A stretch of DNA of 64,000 nt. It comes from Enterococcus silesiacus. GTDB lineage: Bacteria; Bacillota; Bacilli; Lactobacillales; Enterococcaceae. The notes under the pieces are model-generated. The model saw nothing but the letters and a program-made list of their open reading frames with translations. It was not told where the DNA came from and did not search any database. Position numbers and translations under genes: made by a program. The stretch lies in assembly GCA_001465115.1 (NCBI GenBank), contig CP013614.1, positions 2,852,001-2,916,000 of the forward strand. The letters run 5' to 3'. Below are positions 29,445 to 37,863 of the stretch, piece by piece; within the stretch, counting starts at the first letter, position 1, and each line of letters opens with the position of its first letter.

Positions 29445-29487
29445 AGGGTATGAAACAAAAGTGCTTTTACTTTTGATTTCATACCCT
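29445..29487 (+). terminator. terminator after yfhO-like gene
   Basis: AGGGTATGAAA..AAAGT pairs with ACTTT..TTTCATACCCT. No long T-run. Confidence 0.7.
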
Positions 29488-29634
29488 GTATTCTTATAAA
29501 TTTTTTTATGAGAAGCTGACTACTACTTGCCTGCAAAAATCCCTCTAAAACCGATGATTTGATGATTTCTTACCGTTAAAATCGTCTATAGTAACTCTCA
29601 AGGTATTGAACGTTTTCAACAACAAAATATACTG

Positions 29635-29663
29635 TTGACCAGAAAAAGAATAGCCAGTATTAT
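29635..29663 (+). promoter_or_regulatory. sigma-A promoter of the 95-residue membrane protein gene
   Basis: TTGACC, a 17-base spacer, TATTAT; near consensus and about 55 bases before the start codon. Confidence 0.8.
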
Positions 29664-29716
29664 TAAAATAGAACGAAGAAAAACAGTAGCGATTAGTACG
29701 AATGGAGTGAATAAAT

Positions 29717-30004
29717 ATGAAGGAAACAAAACATATTTCTACTTTTGGAACGAATTTAGCCATAATCGTTTATTACTTTTTACCTAGAATGCGCATTACA
29801 ACGCTATCTCCTTATTGGAATATATTTTTCAATTTCAGAAGCATTTGTGTGACTATCATTACGCTATTGATGCTACTCATTACTTTTCAAAAATCTTACA
29901 CTAATAAATGGAAGAATGTACATTTAAGCCGCATGGTTACAGGTGCATATATCTTATTTCTGCTAGCTACACTTTTTTATGTTATGATGATTGAATTTAT
30001 ATAG
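29717..30004 (+). CDS. small membrane protein, unknown function
   Basis: A 95-residue protein with two clear hydrophobic helices (ICVTIITLLMLLITF, about residues 43-57, and AYILFLLATLFYVMMIEFI at the C-terminus) and a possible third, weaker one near residues 12-24. GGAGTG seven bases before the ATG, a near-consensus promoter and a terminator make a complete single-gene transcription unit. I do not recognise a family. Confidence 0.7.
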   Translation: MKETKHISTFGTNLAIIVYYFLPRMRITTLSPYWNIFFNFRSICVTIITLLMLLITFQKSYTNKWKNVHLSRMVTGAYILFLLATLFYVMMIEFI

Positions 30005-30013
30005 TGAGGATAC

Positions 30014-30050
30014 TAAAAAAAGAAGTTGATTGACACTCAGCTTCTTTTTT
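30014..30050 (+). terminator. terminator of the small membrane protein gene
   Basis: AAAAAAGAAGTTGA pairs with TCAGCTTCTTTTTT. Confidence 0.85.
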
Positions 30051-30066
30051 GGGCTCTATACTTTCT

Positions 30067-30098
30067 GATGTTGGTGAGAAATCACCGGCATCTTTTTT
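30067..30098 (+). terminator. second hairpin with T6 tail
   Basis: GATGttGGTGA-GAAA-TCACCggCATC followed by TTTTTT. It lies only 17 bases after the first terminator, on the same strand. Confidence 0.7.
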
Positions 30099-30187
30099 AA
30101 TGCAAAATAATAGAAAAGACACCCTGATATCCTTTAGAATTAAGTCGACGAAAACCAATCAAAAGGGGAAATCTTAAGACGTATACG

Positions 30188-30232
30188 AAAAGGATGCGAA
30201 GAACCCATTTTCTGGTCGCTTCCCATCCTTTT
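30188..30232 (-). terminator. terminator of mprF
   Basis: AAAAGGATGcGAAG and CTTCcCATCCTTTT pair just beyond the mprF stop; T-rich end on the minus strand. Confidence 0.85.
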
Positions 30233-30236
30233 ATTT

Positions 30237-32828
30237 CTATGATTCGATCATTACTTCTTCAACCAAAGAAACTACTTTTCCCTTGCCGCGTTCAACCAAC
30301 AAAGCAAGCTGGATAAAAGCAAATAAGACATTACTTTGTTTTGAATAAGCAAAATATCTAGCTTCCCAATTTGTTACATAAGGCTCTTTCTCTTTTCTTG
30401 CATCTTTGAATCTATAGACCTGATCCCCATATTTATAAAAAATATTGATTAGACGTTCATTTAAAAACGAATACTTTGTTTCCCCTACATTTGACAATGG
30501 CGCTGTGCCTAAATCAACCGAATGATAGCCTTGTTTTTGGTAGGCCACAATAAAATGAGTCAACAAAAAATCAGTCATATGCTGTGGTGCTGCCTCACTA
30601 TAGCGTAGTAAGTCATACGACATTTCACGATTTTGAACGATTGGCTTAGCGGTAATAAAACCAATCACTTCATGACGTTCATTCCGCACAATACCGATAT
30701 CGCTTAATTCAAGATACTCTTTATCAAAATGACCACCCACAAAATTCCGTTCTCGTTGCGTTCCTAACCATTCTTCAGATACACGAGCCAACTCCTGAAA
30801 CAGCTCATCTGAAACTGGTTCATGATACAACGTAAAGCGATAGCCAGAATTAGTCAAATGCTGCAATTCCATACTATTGGTTGAGAGAGAGACATGGGCT
30901 TTATCGATCGTAGAAAAATCAACGATTCCTTCTTCTCCAACCTTCATAAAATCGAATCCTAAATCATGCAGAACCATCGTATACTTTTCGCTGATTCGAT
31001 AAAACGCGGCTTGATAGCCTAGTAAATCGGCTGCATCCATAAATGCCAGTGTGCCTTGCGTCCATTTTTCTTGATTTCCAATCGGATCAGCTAAAATAAA
31101 GCATTTGTTTCCTTTGATTTGGTAGGCGAATAAGACCTCATCTTTTCCATTTTCCTGATAGTAATAATACGTATAATTTTTCAAATAGAGTAAATGACTA
31201 CCTGACGTTCCCCCATATCGATCGATCAAGGCCGTTAAACGTTCTTCCTGATACGCTTCACCTAAACGTTTTGAAGTATCTGCTAGGTATTGATACAGTG
31301 TGATCAAGCCGATCATCGAAATCCCTAAGCCAATCAAGCCAGAAAACCAGACATCATCTGATGGAAATAGTAAAAACATATGAGGAAGCGGTCCTGTTTT
31401 GTCAGGATGAGAGCTATAATACCCTGCAACCGCATAAATAATAAACAAGAAACTAAACAAAACACCATCGACTGCCAGCGCACCCCACGAGTAAACAAAT
31501 TTTTCCCGGTAAAACTCTTTTCTCGCCAAAAATACCGCTGAAAGAATCACCAGATAAACTAAAATCAATTGCCATGAAGCCGTTCTAGAAATGGTATTAA
31601 CGATTCCAAAAATCAATAGACTAATCGTTGGCCAGTAAGCTTTGCGGACTTTCATCGAAATCCCTCTCGCCAGACCCAATAACAAAAAGCCAATCAACAT
31701 ATTAAATGTTTGATCTAAAAAATCAAAAGAGAATGGCAATAAAAACTTGAACAAGCGGCTAACATTCGATAAGTTTGTAATCGTCGACAGCAAAACCATC
31801 ATGATTCCAGCAAAATAAAGTGCTGCAACTAAAATAAAATGAGCAGCTTTTTGCGAAAAAATTCGGGGTAAATTATCCAAAAAACGATTGATTTTAATAC
31901 CTGTTTGATGAATAAATAAGATAATTCCAGTAATAAACGGTAAAACATAATAAAATAATCGATAATAAATCAGCCAAACAACTGCTGTCGATTGCCCCAC
32001 TCCTAATTGTGCCAAGCCTAAAATCATCAACACATCAAACGTTCCCATACCACCTGGCACCATTGTCAGCATACCGATCAATGTCGCAATCACAAACATT
32101 GGATAAACAGAAACCAAGGAGACATCAACAGACATCAATGCACCCACACTTAAAAAGGCGAGCATAGCACCTAACCACTGCCCCAGTGATGCCCCGAACA
32201 AAAGAAAAATACCTTTCGGGAAAAAATCTTTGAACAGAGTATATTTTTTAATTTGAGTAAATAACAACAAGGCTGGCGCAATCAAACTGCCTGCCAATAG
32301 CCAGACCCAATATTCTCTAAATAAACTATCTGGACGAATAAAAAAAACATCGATGAACGCAATAAATGCTAAAATAGATAAACCCGAAATCATAAATAGA
32401 GCAACTTTAGAAACTGTTGCAACCACTTTTTTACGCGGCGCGTCCTTGCCATAAAAATTAGCCCGCAATGTTGCGCCGACCACACCGCCAAAGCCTGCCA
32501 GATTGTTGATCGTATTTGTGACCCAAGCGGAAACAAACCACTCCCAGCGATTCATTCTCGGCTTCCCTTGCTCTTCTAATACTTTTACCACTACTAAATC
32601 ATATAATAACATCGGTAAAACGCCGATCAAGCCGACCAGAATCATTCCGATGATCCGAAAGCGATTTTGTTGTCCCATCGTGTGAAAGACATCCTGCCAA
32701 GTCATTCCCTGCACAATATGCGTCACTTGATTCGCGACAAAGATCAAAACAGAACCCAGAAAGATCAATTTCAATAACAAGCTATGTGCTTTCATCCAAT
32801 GGAGTAGTTGGTTTATTTTATTTTTCAT
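30237..32828 (-). CDS. mprF: phosphatidylglycerol lysyltransferase MprF
   Basis: An 863-residue bifunctional protein. The N-terminal half carries about 14 helices of the flippase domain (GFGGVVGATLRANFYGKDAPRKK and VPGGMGTFDVLMILGLAQLGVG are characteristic). The C-terminal cytosolic DUF2156/GNAT-like domain (about residues 540-840; DRYGGTSGSHLLYLKNYTYYY, GNKCFILADPIGNQE, VDLGTAPLSNVGE) transfers an aminoacyl group from tRNA to phosphatidylglycerol, lowering surface charge and susceptibility to cationic peptides. ATG 32828 follows GGTGGTG. Single-gene unit. Confidence 0.95.
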   Translation of the reverse strand: MKNKINQLLHWMKAHSLLLKLIFLGSVLIFVANQVTHIVQGMTWQDVFHTMGQQNRFRIIGMILVGLIGVLPMLLYDLVVVKVLEEQGKPRMNRWEWFVSAWVTNTINNLAGFGGVVGATLRANFYGKDAPRKKVVATVSKVALFMISGLSILAFIAFIDVFFIRPDSLFREYWVWLLAGSLIAPALLLFTQIKKYTLFKDFFPKGIFLLFGASLGQWLGAMLAFLSVGALMSVDVSLVSVYPMFVIATLIGMLTMVPGGMGTFDVLMILGLAQLGVGQSTAVVWLIYYRLFYYVLPFITGIILFIHQTGIKINRFLDNLPRIFSQKAAHFILVAALYFAGIMMVLLSTITNLSNVSRLFKFLLPFSFDFLDQTFNMLIGFLLLGLARGISMKVRKAYWPTISLLIFGIVNTISRTASWQLILVYLVILSAVFLARKEFYREKFVYSWGALAVDGVLFSFLFIIYAVAGYYSSHPDKTGPLPHMFLLFPSDDVWFSGLIGLGISMIGLITLYQYLADTSKRLGEAYQEERLTALIDRYGGTSGSHLLYLKNYTYYYYQENGKDEVLFAYQIKGNKCFILADPIGNQEKWTQGTLAFMDAADLLGYQAAFYRISEKYTMVLHDLGFDFMKVGEEGIVDFSTIDKAHVSLSTNSMELQHLTNSGYRFTLYHEPVSDELFQELARVSEEWLGTQRERNFVGGHFDKEYLELSDIGIVRNERHEVIGFITAKPIVQNREMSYDLLRYSEAAPQHMTDFLLTHFIVAYQKQGYHSVDLGTAPLSNVGETKYSFLNERLINIFYKYGDQVYRFKDARKEKEPYVTNWEARYFAYSKQSNVLFAFIQLALLVERGKGKVVSLVEEVMIES

Positions 32829-33121
32829 TTGTTCACCACCTTCTTTGACCACTTCTAAAAAATCACTTACATCTATTTTCTTTTATATGTTAGCTTATAA
32901 CTGATTATTTTTCCACTATTGATTTTTTCTTATTCTTGTAAAATCGTCATCGTCTCCTTGAAATAGATCGATCCATTCATCTTCTACTATCGACTTGTTT
33001 TTTTTGGGGCGTTACATAGTTACACATCGTTGTGTATCAGCGGATTGTGACAGATCTACACTTTCTTTTCACCATTATGTATATTATCATTTTCAATATA
33101 AATCACGAAAGGATGATCACT

Positions 33122-33496
33122 ATGAAAATCGGTCAACGTCTAAAAGAAGCCCGAACCGCTAATCACTATTCCCAGCAGGAGGTTTCTGAAATACTCCATG
33201 TTTCACGTTCAACTATTTCCAGTTGGGAGATCGGCAGAACCTATCCTTCAATTGAATTGTTAGTTGAGTTAAGTAAATTATACGATTTATCTCTCGACCA
33301 ACTATTAAAAGAAGACGAAGAAATCATCAAGGAATTTAAAAAAGACCAACAATATAAAAAGTGGGTCGTTATTCTTGGCATTGTTATCATAATTCTCTTA
33401 TTAGTCCTTTTAATAAGCAGCTTTAACGTTTCTGAAAAAGCGATCGCATCAAGCCATTTACTAATTACTTTGACACAGGAGGGTGCTTTTGAATAA
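33122..33496 (+). CDS. XRE-family regulator with C-terminal membrane helix
   Basis: A 124-residue protein. Residues 1-65 form a Cro/C1 HTH (YSQQEVSEILHVSRSTISSWEIGRTYPSIELLVELSKLYDLSLDQLL); one helix follows (VVILGIVIIILLLVLLISSF). AAAGGATG precedes ATG 33122. It overlaps the CPBP protease gene by 8 bases, so the two are coupled. An ACACA/TGTGT inverted repeat about 85 bases upstream could be its operator. Confidence 0.82.
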   Translation: MKIGQRLKEARTANHYSQQEVSEILHVSRSTISSWEIGRTYPSIELLVELSKLYDLSLDQLLKEDEEIIKEFKKDQQYKKWVVILGIVIIILLLVLLISSFNVSEKAIASSHLLITLTQEGAFE

Positions 33497-34142
33497 ACAA
33501 AAACTACTATTTATTCTATATCTAGTTATTTATGTGACTGTTTTTCTTTTTAAGATCCCGACTTTATTAATAGAAAAGATCACTTTAACAAATTTAAGTA
33601 TAGCAGTATATGTACTTCTCTTCATTATCGGTATTACCCTGTATCATACGACTCTTAGAAAGAATTTAAGCTGGATCGTTCATAACAAACTCAAATCATT
33701 GCTCATTTTAGTTCTTGGCTACATAGGAGATAATCTATCCCTCATACCAGCTTTTTTCTTAATTAATTACCTTGGTATTACCGAGACACTTCAGAATGAT
33801 TCAGACATTATGATCGTTAGCCAATTACTTTCACCAATAACAATTATTGTCGTCTTAGGCATAATCGGACCGATCGTAGAAGAACTATTTTATCGGCAAA
33901 TGCTGATCTCCAGTTTATCTACATATGTTCCTTCCTGGTTTGCCATCCTTATTTCCAGCTTTCTCTTCGCTTGCTTACACATGGATGCTCGCACGCTTAA
34001 TGAAGGGCTACTCGTAATACCTTACTTTTTTTCAGGGATTATTTTGGGTATTCTTTACAAAAAAACAGATAATATACTTTTTCCAATCATTCTGCACGTA
34101 TTTGTCAATGTTACAGGGCTCATCCCGTTATTGATGACTTAG
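33489..34142 (+). CDS. CPBP family intramembrane glutamic protease
   Basis: A 217-residue protein with about six or seven helices. Catalytic motifs of the CAAX-protease/bacteriocin-processing family are intact: EELFYRQ (EExxxR), FACLHM (FxxxH) and HVFVN (HxxxN). TTG 33489 lies six bases after AGGAGG and is preferred over GTG 33483, which is inside it. Co-transcribed with the membrane-bound XRE regulator. Such proteins process prenylated or small peptides or give bacteriocin immunity; the role here is unknown. Confidence 0.85.
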   Translation: MNKQKLLFILYLVIYVTVFLFKIPTLLIEKITLTNLSIAVYVLLFIIGITLYHTTLRKNLSWIVHNKLKSLLILVLGYIGDNLSLIPAFFLINYLGITETLQNDSDIMIVSQLLSPITIIVVLGIIGPIVEELFYRQMLISSLSTYVPSWFAILISSFLFACLHMDARTLNEGLLVIPYFFSGIILGILYKKTDNILFPIILHVFVNVTGLIPLLMT

Positions 34143-34158
34143 ACGACTGTTGATAAAA

Positions 34159-34203
34159 AACCTGAGTAATAAATCCAGCAGACTTTGGATTATTACTCAG
34201 GTT
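34159..34203. terminator. bidirectional terminator between CPBP gene and gldA
   Basis: AACCTGAGTAATAAATCC pairs with GGATTATTACTCAGGTT. Confidence 0.9.
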
Positions 34204-34223
34204 CTTCTTTGCTACTAACTTTT

Positions 34224-35357
34224 TTAGTGATTCTTATTCTTATACTCGCTTCCAATTTTGTCAGCCACAATAATTGCCGCTTTAACTTGGTCTACTGTAA
34301 TTGGAAATGGCATTGAATGAATGGATTCTTCTGGAATACATGATTTTTCAGCTACTTCTGTTAGCTCAGCATCTGAAATTTCTTTCACCCCTAAATCAGC
34401 TAAACAAACGGGTAAACCGATTGATAAAGCAAAATCCAATACTTCATATAACTCAGCTTTTGGCGCATTTTCTAAAACTAGCTGACAAATCGTACTGAAT
34501 GCTACTTTTTCGCCATGTGTTGCGCCATGAGCATCATGTAAAACGGTCAACCCATCATGGATTGCATGAATTGCAGCGAGTCCTGCACTCTCAAACCCTA
34601 AGCCGGAAAGTAAGATGTTTGCTTCAATGATATTTTCAAGAGCTGGTGTTACTACGTTATTATCCGAAGCTTCTTTGGCTTTTAGACCATCTTCTAAAAT
34701 TGTTTCATAGCATAATTTAGCTAATGCCAACGCTGTATTCGTTCCTTTAGCTGGCGGACAGACACCTTCACGGGCGCCGCAAGGCAAACCAGCATTAACG
34801 TTAGAATAAGAATTATGCGTAGCTCTTGCTTCAAAATAAGTAGATAAGGCATCTCCCATACCAGATACTAAGAAACGTGTTGGCGCATTTGCGATAACAA
34901 CTGTATCGATCAAAACAACACTTGGACTTTGAACGAAGTATGCATAATCATCAAACTGACCATCTTCTGTATAAAGAACTGCCGAATGACTTGTCGGTGC
35001 GTCTGTTGCAACAATGGTTGGTACGATAATCAAGTTATGACCTTCAGCCACACATTTTGCCGTATCGATCGCTTTGCCGCCTCCCAGACCGATCACGCAA
35101 TCACAATCATTTTCTTTAGCCACTTTTTGTAGCCGAGCCACTTCTACACGGGATGCTTCTCCGTGGAAATTACTTTCAACAAAGGAAATATCAAATTTTT
35201 CAGCCGTTTTATCTAGTTTCTCTTTTACTCGGTTCACATCATCTTTATGGGCGATTAACAAGGCTTTTTTACCAAAAGTCGTAACAAAATAACCTAAATT
35301 TAGTAATTCATCTTCCCCTTGAACATATTTCGTTGGACTAATAAATGCTTTTCTCAT
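34224..35357 (-). CDS. gldA: glycerol dehydrogenase
   Basis: A 377-residue iron/zinc alcohol dehydrogenase that oxidises glycerol to dihydroxyacetone with NAD. GLGGGKAIDTAKCVA and IVPTIVATDAPTSHSAV bind nucleotide; metal ligands are Asp in SGMGDALSTYFEA and His in GLAAIHAIHDG and HDAHGATHGEKVAF. A Cys/Pro/Gly-rich loop (PCGAREGVCPPAKG) after the Asp ligand makes it a little longer than the B. stearothermophilus enzyme. AGGAG precedes the ATG. Last gene of dhaK-dhaL-dhaM-gldA. Confidence 0.95.
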   Translation of the reverse strand: MRKAFISPTKYVQGEDELLNLGYFVTTFGKKALLIAHKDDVNRVKEKLDKTAEKFDISFVESNFHGEASRVEVARLQKVAKENDCDCVIGLGGGKAIDTAKCVAEGHNLIIVPTIVATDAPTSHSAVLYTEDGQFDDYAYFVQSPSVVLIDTVVIANAPTRFLVSGMGDALSTYFEARATHNSYSNVNAGLPCGAREGVCPPAKGTNTALALAKLCYETILEDGLKAKEASDNNVVTPALENIIEANILLSGLGFESAGLAAIHAIHDGLTVLHDAHGATHGEKVAFSTICQLVLENAPKAELYEVLDFALSIGLPVCLADLGVKEISDAELTEVAEKSCIPEESIHSMPFPITVDQVKAAIIVADKIGSEYKNKNH

Positions 35358-35381
35358 GTTTGGAAACTCCTATTCTCATCT

Positions 35382-35750
35382 TTATTTTATTTTTAAAGGG
35401 GCTAATTGCTCCTTTATGGTTTCGATCGGTGTATCTACTTGCAACAAGGCCGCTGCCGTATAAGCGCTTTCTACTAAGGCTGTATCAAACAGTAACACTT
35501 CTTTTTCTGTCATATCAATGGCCATTTCTAAATTCATTTTAGCGCTGCCTAAATCATAAAAAGCGAGCAATGTTTGCGCAGAATTCTTTTCAAACGCATC
35601 CATGATTTTTTCAAATGATGTCCCCACAGCTCCTTGGTCTAAGCCAGCTGCAACAGTTATCGGTACATCTTTTGCCACTTCTTTGATCAAGCGGTCCACA
35701 CCTTCACCGATTTCTTTCACATGAGAGACGATCACTACACCATTACTCAT
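35382..35750 (-). CDS. dhaM: dihydroxyacetone kinase phosphotransfer subunit DhaM
   Basis: A 122-residue EIIA-Man-type domain. VVIVSHVKEIGEGV carries His10, the site phosphorylated from PEP through EI and HPr; AGLDQGAVGTS and LLFDTALVESAY are DhaM motifs. It is the single-domain Gram-positive form, without the HPr and EI-like domains of E. coli DhaM. The start overlaps the end of dhaL (ATGAGTAA). Confidence 0.94.
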   Translation of the reverse strand: MSNGVVIVSHVKEIGEGVDRLIKEVAKDVPITVAAGLDQGAVGTSFEKIMDAFEKNSAQTLLAFYDLGSAKMNLEMAIDMTEKEVLLFDTALVESAYTAAALLQVDTPIETIKEQLAPLKIK

Positions 35751-36330
35751 CGAACACACCTGCTTCCATTAAAGATTGAAAGAAATACATGCTGGACATT
35801 GCCCCAGGGTCGATATGACCAATAGAACGCTCACCAACATAAGACGCTCGTCCTTTTGTCGCAGCAATATCTTTTGTCGCTTCTACCGCTGCTTTCAACG
35901 TTGCTTCTGTTAACGTATCACTCTTAATTGCGTCTATTGCCGGCGCCCATTCATCCAGCATGGTTTTTTCACCTGGTTTGCTGTTTCCACGTTTTTCAAT
36001 TCCTGCTAATCCTGCTTCTAAAATAGGTAGTGCCTCAGCAGTTGTTGCCGATGCTTTGGCCATTTCCATCATCGCTGTTCCATATAACGGACCAGAAGCA
36101 CCACCGACTTTACTGATCAAAGCCATTGCGGTCACTTTGAAAATATCTTGTATTGTTTCCGTCTCTTTACTTCCTAGACTCTCACTCACCGCTTCCATCC
36201 CACGAGCCATATTATTCCCATGATCTCCATCCCCGATTGGTGTATCCAATTCACTTAAATAGTCTTTATTTTGATCGATTTTTTCTTTGAATAATTGTAG
36301 TGTTTTCTTTAGATTATCTACAGTAAACAT
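35743..36330 (-). CDS. dhaL: dihydroxyacetone kinase ADP-binding subunit DhaL
   Basis: A 195-residue all-helical subunit that holds ADP as a phosphate carrier between DhaM and DhaK. LDTPIGDGDHGNNMARGM supplies the Mg-binding Asp residues; VGGASGPLYGTAMMEMA and GRASYVGERSIGHIDPGAMSS bind nucleotide. AGGAGG precedes the ATG. A 147-base gap with a repeat copy separates it from dhaK. Confidence 0.96.
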   Translation of the reverse strand: MFTVDNLKKTLQLFKEKIDQNKDYLSELDTPIGDGDHGNNMARGMEAVSESLGSKETETIQDIFKVTAMALISKVGGASGPLYGTAMMEMAKASATTAEALPILEAGLAGIEKRGNSKPGEKTMLDEWAPAIDAIKSDTLTEATLKAAVEATKDIAATKGRASYVGERSIGHIDPGAMSSMYFFQSLMEAGVFDE

Positions 36331-36477
36331 TTAAATTCCTCCTAATTTAAAAGTGTAGTGGGCTCGTTTAGCTCTGACAGAAAAATAAATTGTGGACTCT
36401 TTAGGTCACAGGCAGATCCTACCTTTTTTCTGAGAGACTAGTACGTGTAGCTAACGTTAATTCATTATGTGGCATTT
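36331..36477. repeat. dhaK-dhaL gap with a copy of the short repeat
   Basis: The block 36359-36390 (GGCTCGTTTAGCTCTGACAG then AAAAATAAA) matches, in reverse orientation, the repeats upstream of dhaK at 37540 and 37661. The rest of the gap shows no gene. Confidence 0.65.
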
Positions 36478-37461
36478 TTACCAAGCCACCGTATCCACCT
36501 CTTCATTCAAGGCCTGTACCCAATCATCTTCCACTTTCAGCAATGTCATAGAAAGCCCTGCCATTTCTAAAGAAGTCATATAATTGCCGACTTTTGAAAA
36601 GGAGATTTCTACACCTTCTGCATCCAATAATTTCATTGCATCATCATAAAAAATATATTGTTCCATCAATGGTGTGCCGCCTAATCCGTTGATCAAAATA
36701 GCAAATTTATCACCTTTACCCCATTGGAATGCCACTTTTAGTTTTGAAACTAATTCTTCAGCCATTTCCTTAGACGTTTTGATTTTTTCTCGTTTGTAAC
36801 CAGGCTCTCCATGGATACCAACACCAAATTCAATTTCATCATCCTTTAAAACAAATCCAGGTTTGCCGACTTCTGGAACCGTTGCACCTGTTAAAGCCAC
36901 ACCGATTGTTTTCAAATTCTTAACAACCTTTTCACCTAAGGCAACTAATTCATCCACTGATGCTCCATTACGTGCTGCTGCTCCTAGAATTTTGTGGACG
37001 AAAACCGTGCCAGCCACACCACGTTTACCTTGCGTATACGTACTGTCTTCCACAGCAATATCATCATCCACAACAACTGTGCCGACTTTGATCTCTTCCA
37101 TCTCTGCTAAATCTTTCGCCATATCAAAATTCATGATATCTCCAGAATAGTTTTTCACGACCATGACAACGCCTTGTCCTTGGTCAACAGCTTTGATTCC
37201 TTCAAAAATTTGGTCAGGCGTAGGTGATGTGAATACTTGTCCGCAAACGGCAGCCTGTAGCATCCCTGATCCAATAAATCCGGCATGGGCTGGTTCATGG
37301 CCGCTACCGCCGCCGCTGATCAAAGCTACCTGTTTATTGATTTCTTTTTGTTTTAAAACAAAGGTTTCTGGGACTTGTTGCACTTTTTCCTGATGGGCAC
37401 GAACAAATCCTTGCACCATTTCTGGAACTACATTTTGTGCTTGATTGATGATTTTTTTCAT
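36478..37461 (-). CDS. dhaK: dihydroxyacetone kinase substrate-binding subunit DhaK
   Basis: A 327-residue subunit that binds dihydroxyacetone covalently. GGGSGHEPAHAGFIG (about residues 50-64), VKNYSGDIMNFDMA with catalytic Asp108, and VGIHGEPG with His217, which forms the hemiaminal bond, are all intact. Works with DhaL and DhaM to make dihydroxyacetone phosphate at the expense of PEP. AGGAGGG precedes the ATG. First gene of the operon, behind a leader of about 250 bases. Confidence 0.96.
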   Translation of the reverse strand: MKKIINQAQNVVPEMVQGFVRAHQEKVQQVPETFVLKQKEINKQVALISGGGSGHEPAHAGFIGSGMLQAAVCGQVFTSPTPDQIFEGIKAVDQGQGVVMVVKNYSGDIMNFDMAKDLAEMEEIKVGTVVVDDDIAVEDSTYTQGKRGVAGTVFVHKILGAAARNGASVDELVALGEKVVKNLKTIGVALTGATVPEVGKPGFVLKDDEIEFGVGIHGEPGYKREKIKTSKEMAEELVSKLKVAFQWGKGDKFAILINGLGGTPLMEQYIFYDDAMKLLDAEGVEISFSKVGNYMTSLEMAGLSMTLLKVEDDWVQALNEEVDTVAW

Positions 37462-37539
37462 ACTATTCCCTCCTATTTTATCTTTGTTTGATGAGCGTGT
37501 TCATTTAGTTTTCATCTTTCTATTTTCACATTCGATCGT

Positions 37540-37585
37540 CCCTATTTTTCTGTCGGAGTTGGACGAGCTCATTGTGCTTTTATTT
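37540..37585 (-). repeat. 46-bp repeat, copy 1, in dhaK leader
   Basis: Begins CCCTATTTTTCTGTC on the plus strand and matches 37661-37706 with one difference (CGG against CAG). It can pair with the segment 37588-37612. Confidence 0.85.
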
Positions 37586-37660
37586 TATCTAGCTCCATGA
37601 GCTAACTCTTCGGAAAAAAGATAAAATCCGATTGTGGCAAAGAGTGCCACCCTCATATTT

Positions 37661-37706
37661 CCCTATTTTTCTGTCAGAGTTGGACGAGCTCATTGTGCTT
37701 TTATTT
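37661..37706 (-). repeat. 46-bp repeat, copy 2, in dhaK leader
   Basis: 45 of 46 bases identical to copy 1. Lies just downstream of the likely dhaK transcription start. Confidence 0.85.
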
Positions 37707-37708
37707 AT

Positions 37709-37722
37709 TGTATACGTTTACA
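37709..37722. promoter_or_regulatory. putative cre site (CcpA)
   Basis: TGTATACGTTTACA differs at one position from the cre consensus TGWAANCGNTNWCA. It overlaps the proposed dhaK -10 box and start point, as expected for catabolite repression. Confidence 0.65.
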
Positions 37723-37748
37723 ATACTCGCTTATAAAAAAAGTTGCAA
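37720..37748 (-). promoter_or_regulatory. putative dhaKLM promoter
   Basis: On the minus strand TTGCAA, a 17-base spacer, TATTGT. The -35 edge lies next to the DhaS-like operator. Confidence 0.6.
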
Positions 37749-37749
37749 C

Positions 37750-37771
37750 GGACAAACAACAAAATGTGTCC
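37750..37771. promoter_or_regulatory. putative DhaS operator
   Basis: GGACAAAC-N6-ATGTGTCC is an interrupted palindrome very close to the L. lactis DhaS site as I recall it (GGACACAT-N6-ATTTGTCC, read on the other strand). It sits between divergent dhaK and dhaQ, directly upstream of the dhaK -35. Confidence 0.75.
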
Positions 37772-37822
37772 GCTTTCATTTCATTCTTTATTCAAACTAT
37801 AGTTTTCACTGGACAGACAGCG

Positions 37823-37828
37823 TATAAT
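37823..37828 (+). promoter_or_regulatory. -10 box of dhaQ
   Basis: TATAAT 36 bases before dhaQ, without a good -35; consistent with activation. A half-site-like GGACAGACAG lies just upstream. Confidence 0.5.
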
Positions 37829-37863
37829 AGAAACAGATATTATCGAAAAGGGGCAGAGGCTCA

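Noticed and set aside
34740..34800. Cys/Pro/Gly-rich loop of glycerol dehydrogenase as an odd insertion
   Set aside because: Likely a normal subfamily variant; metal ligands and cofactor motifs are intact.
37540..37706. Direct repeats as a CRISPR remnant
   Set aside because: Only two copies, 75 bases between them holds a complementary segment of the repeat itself, and no cas genes are present.
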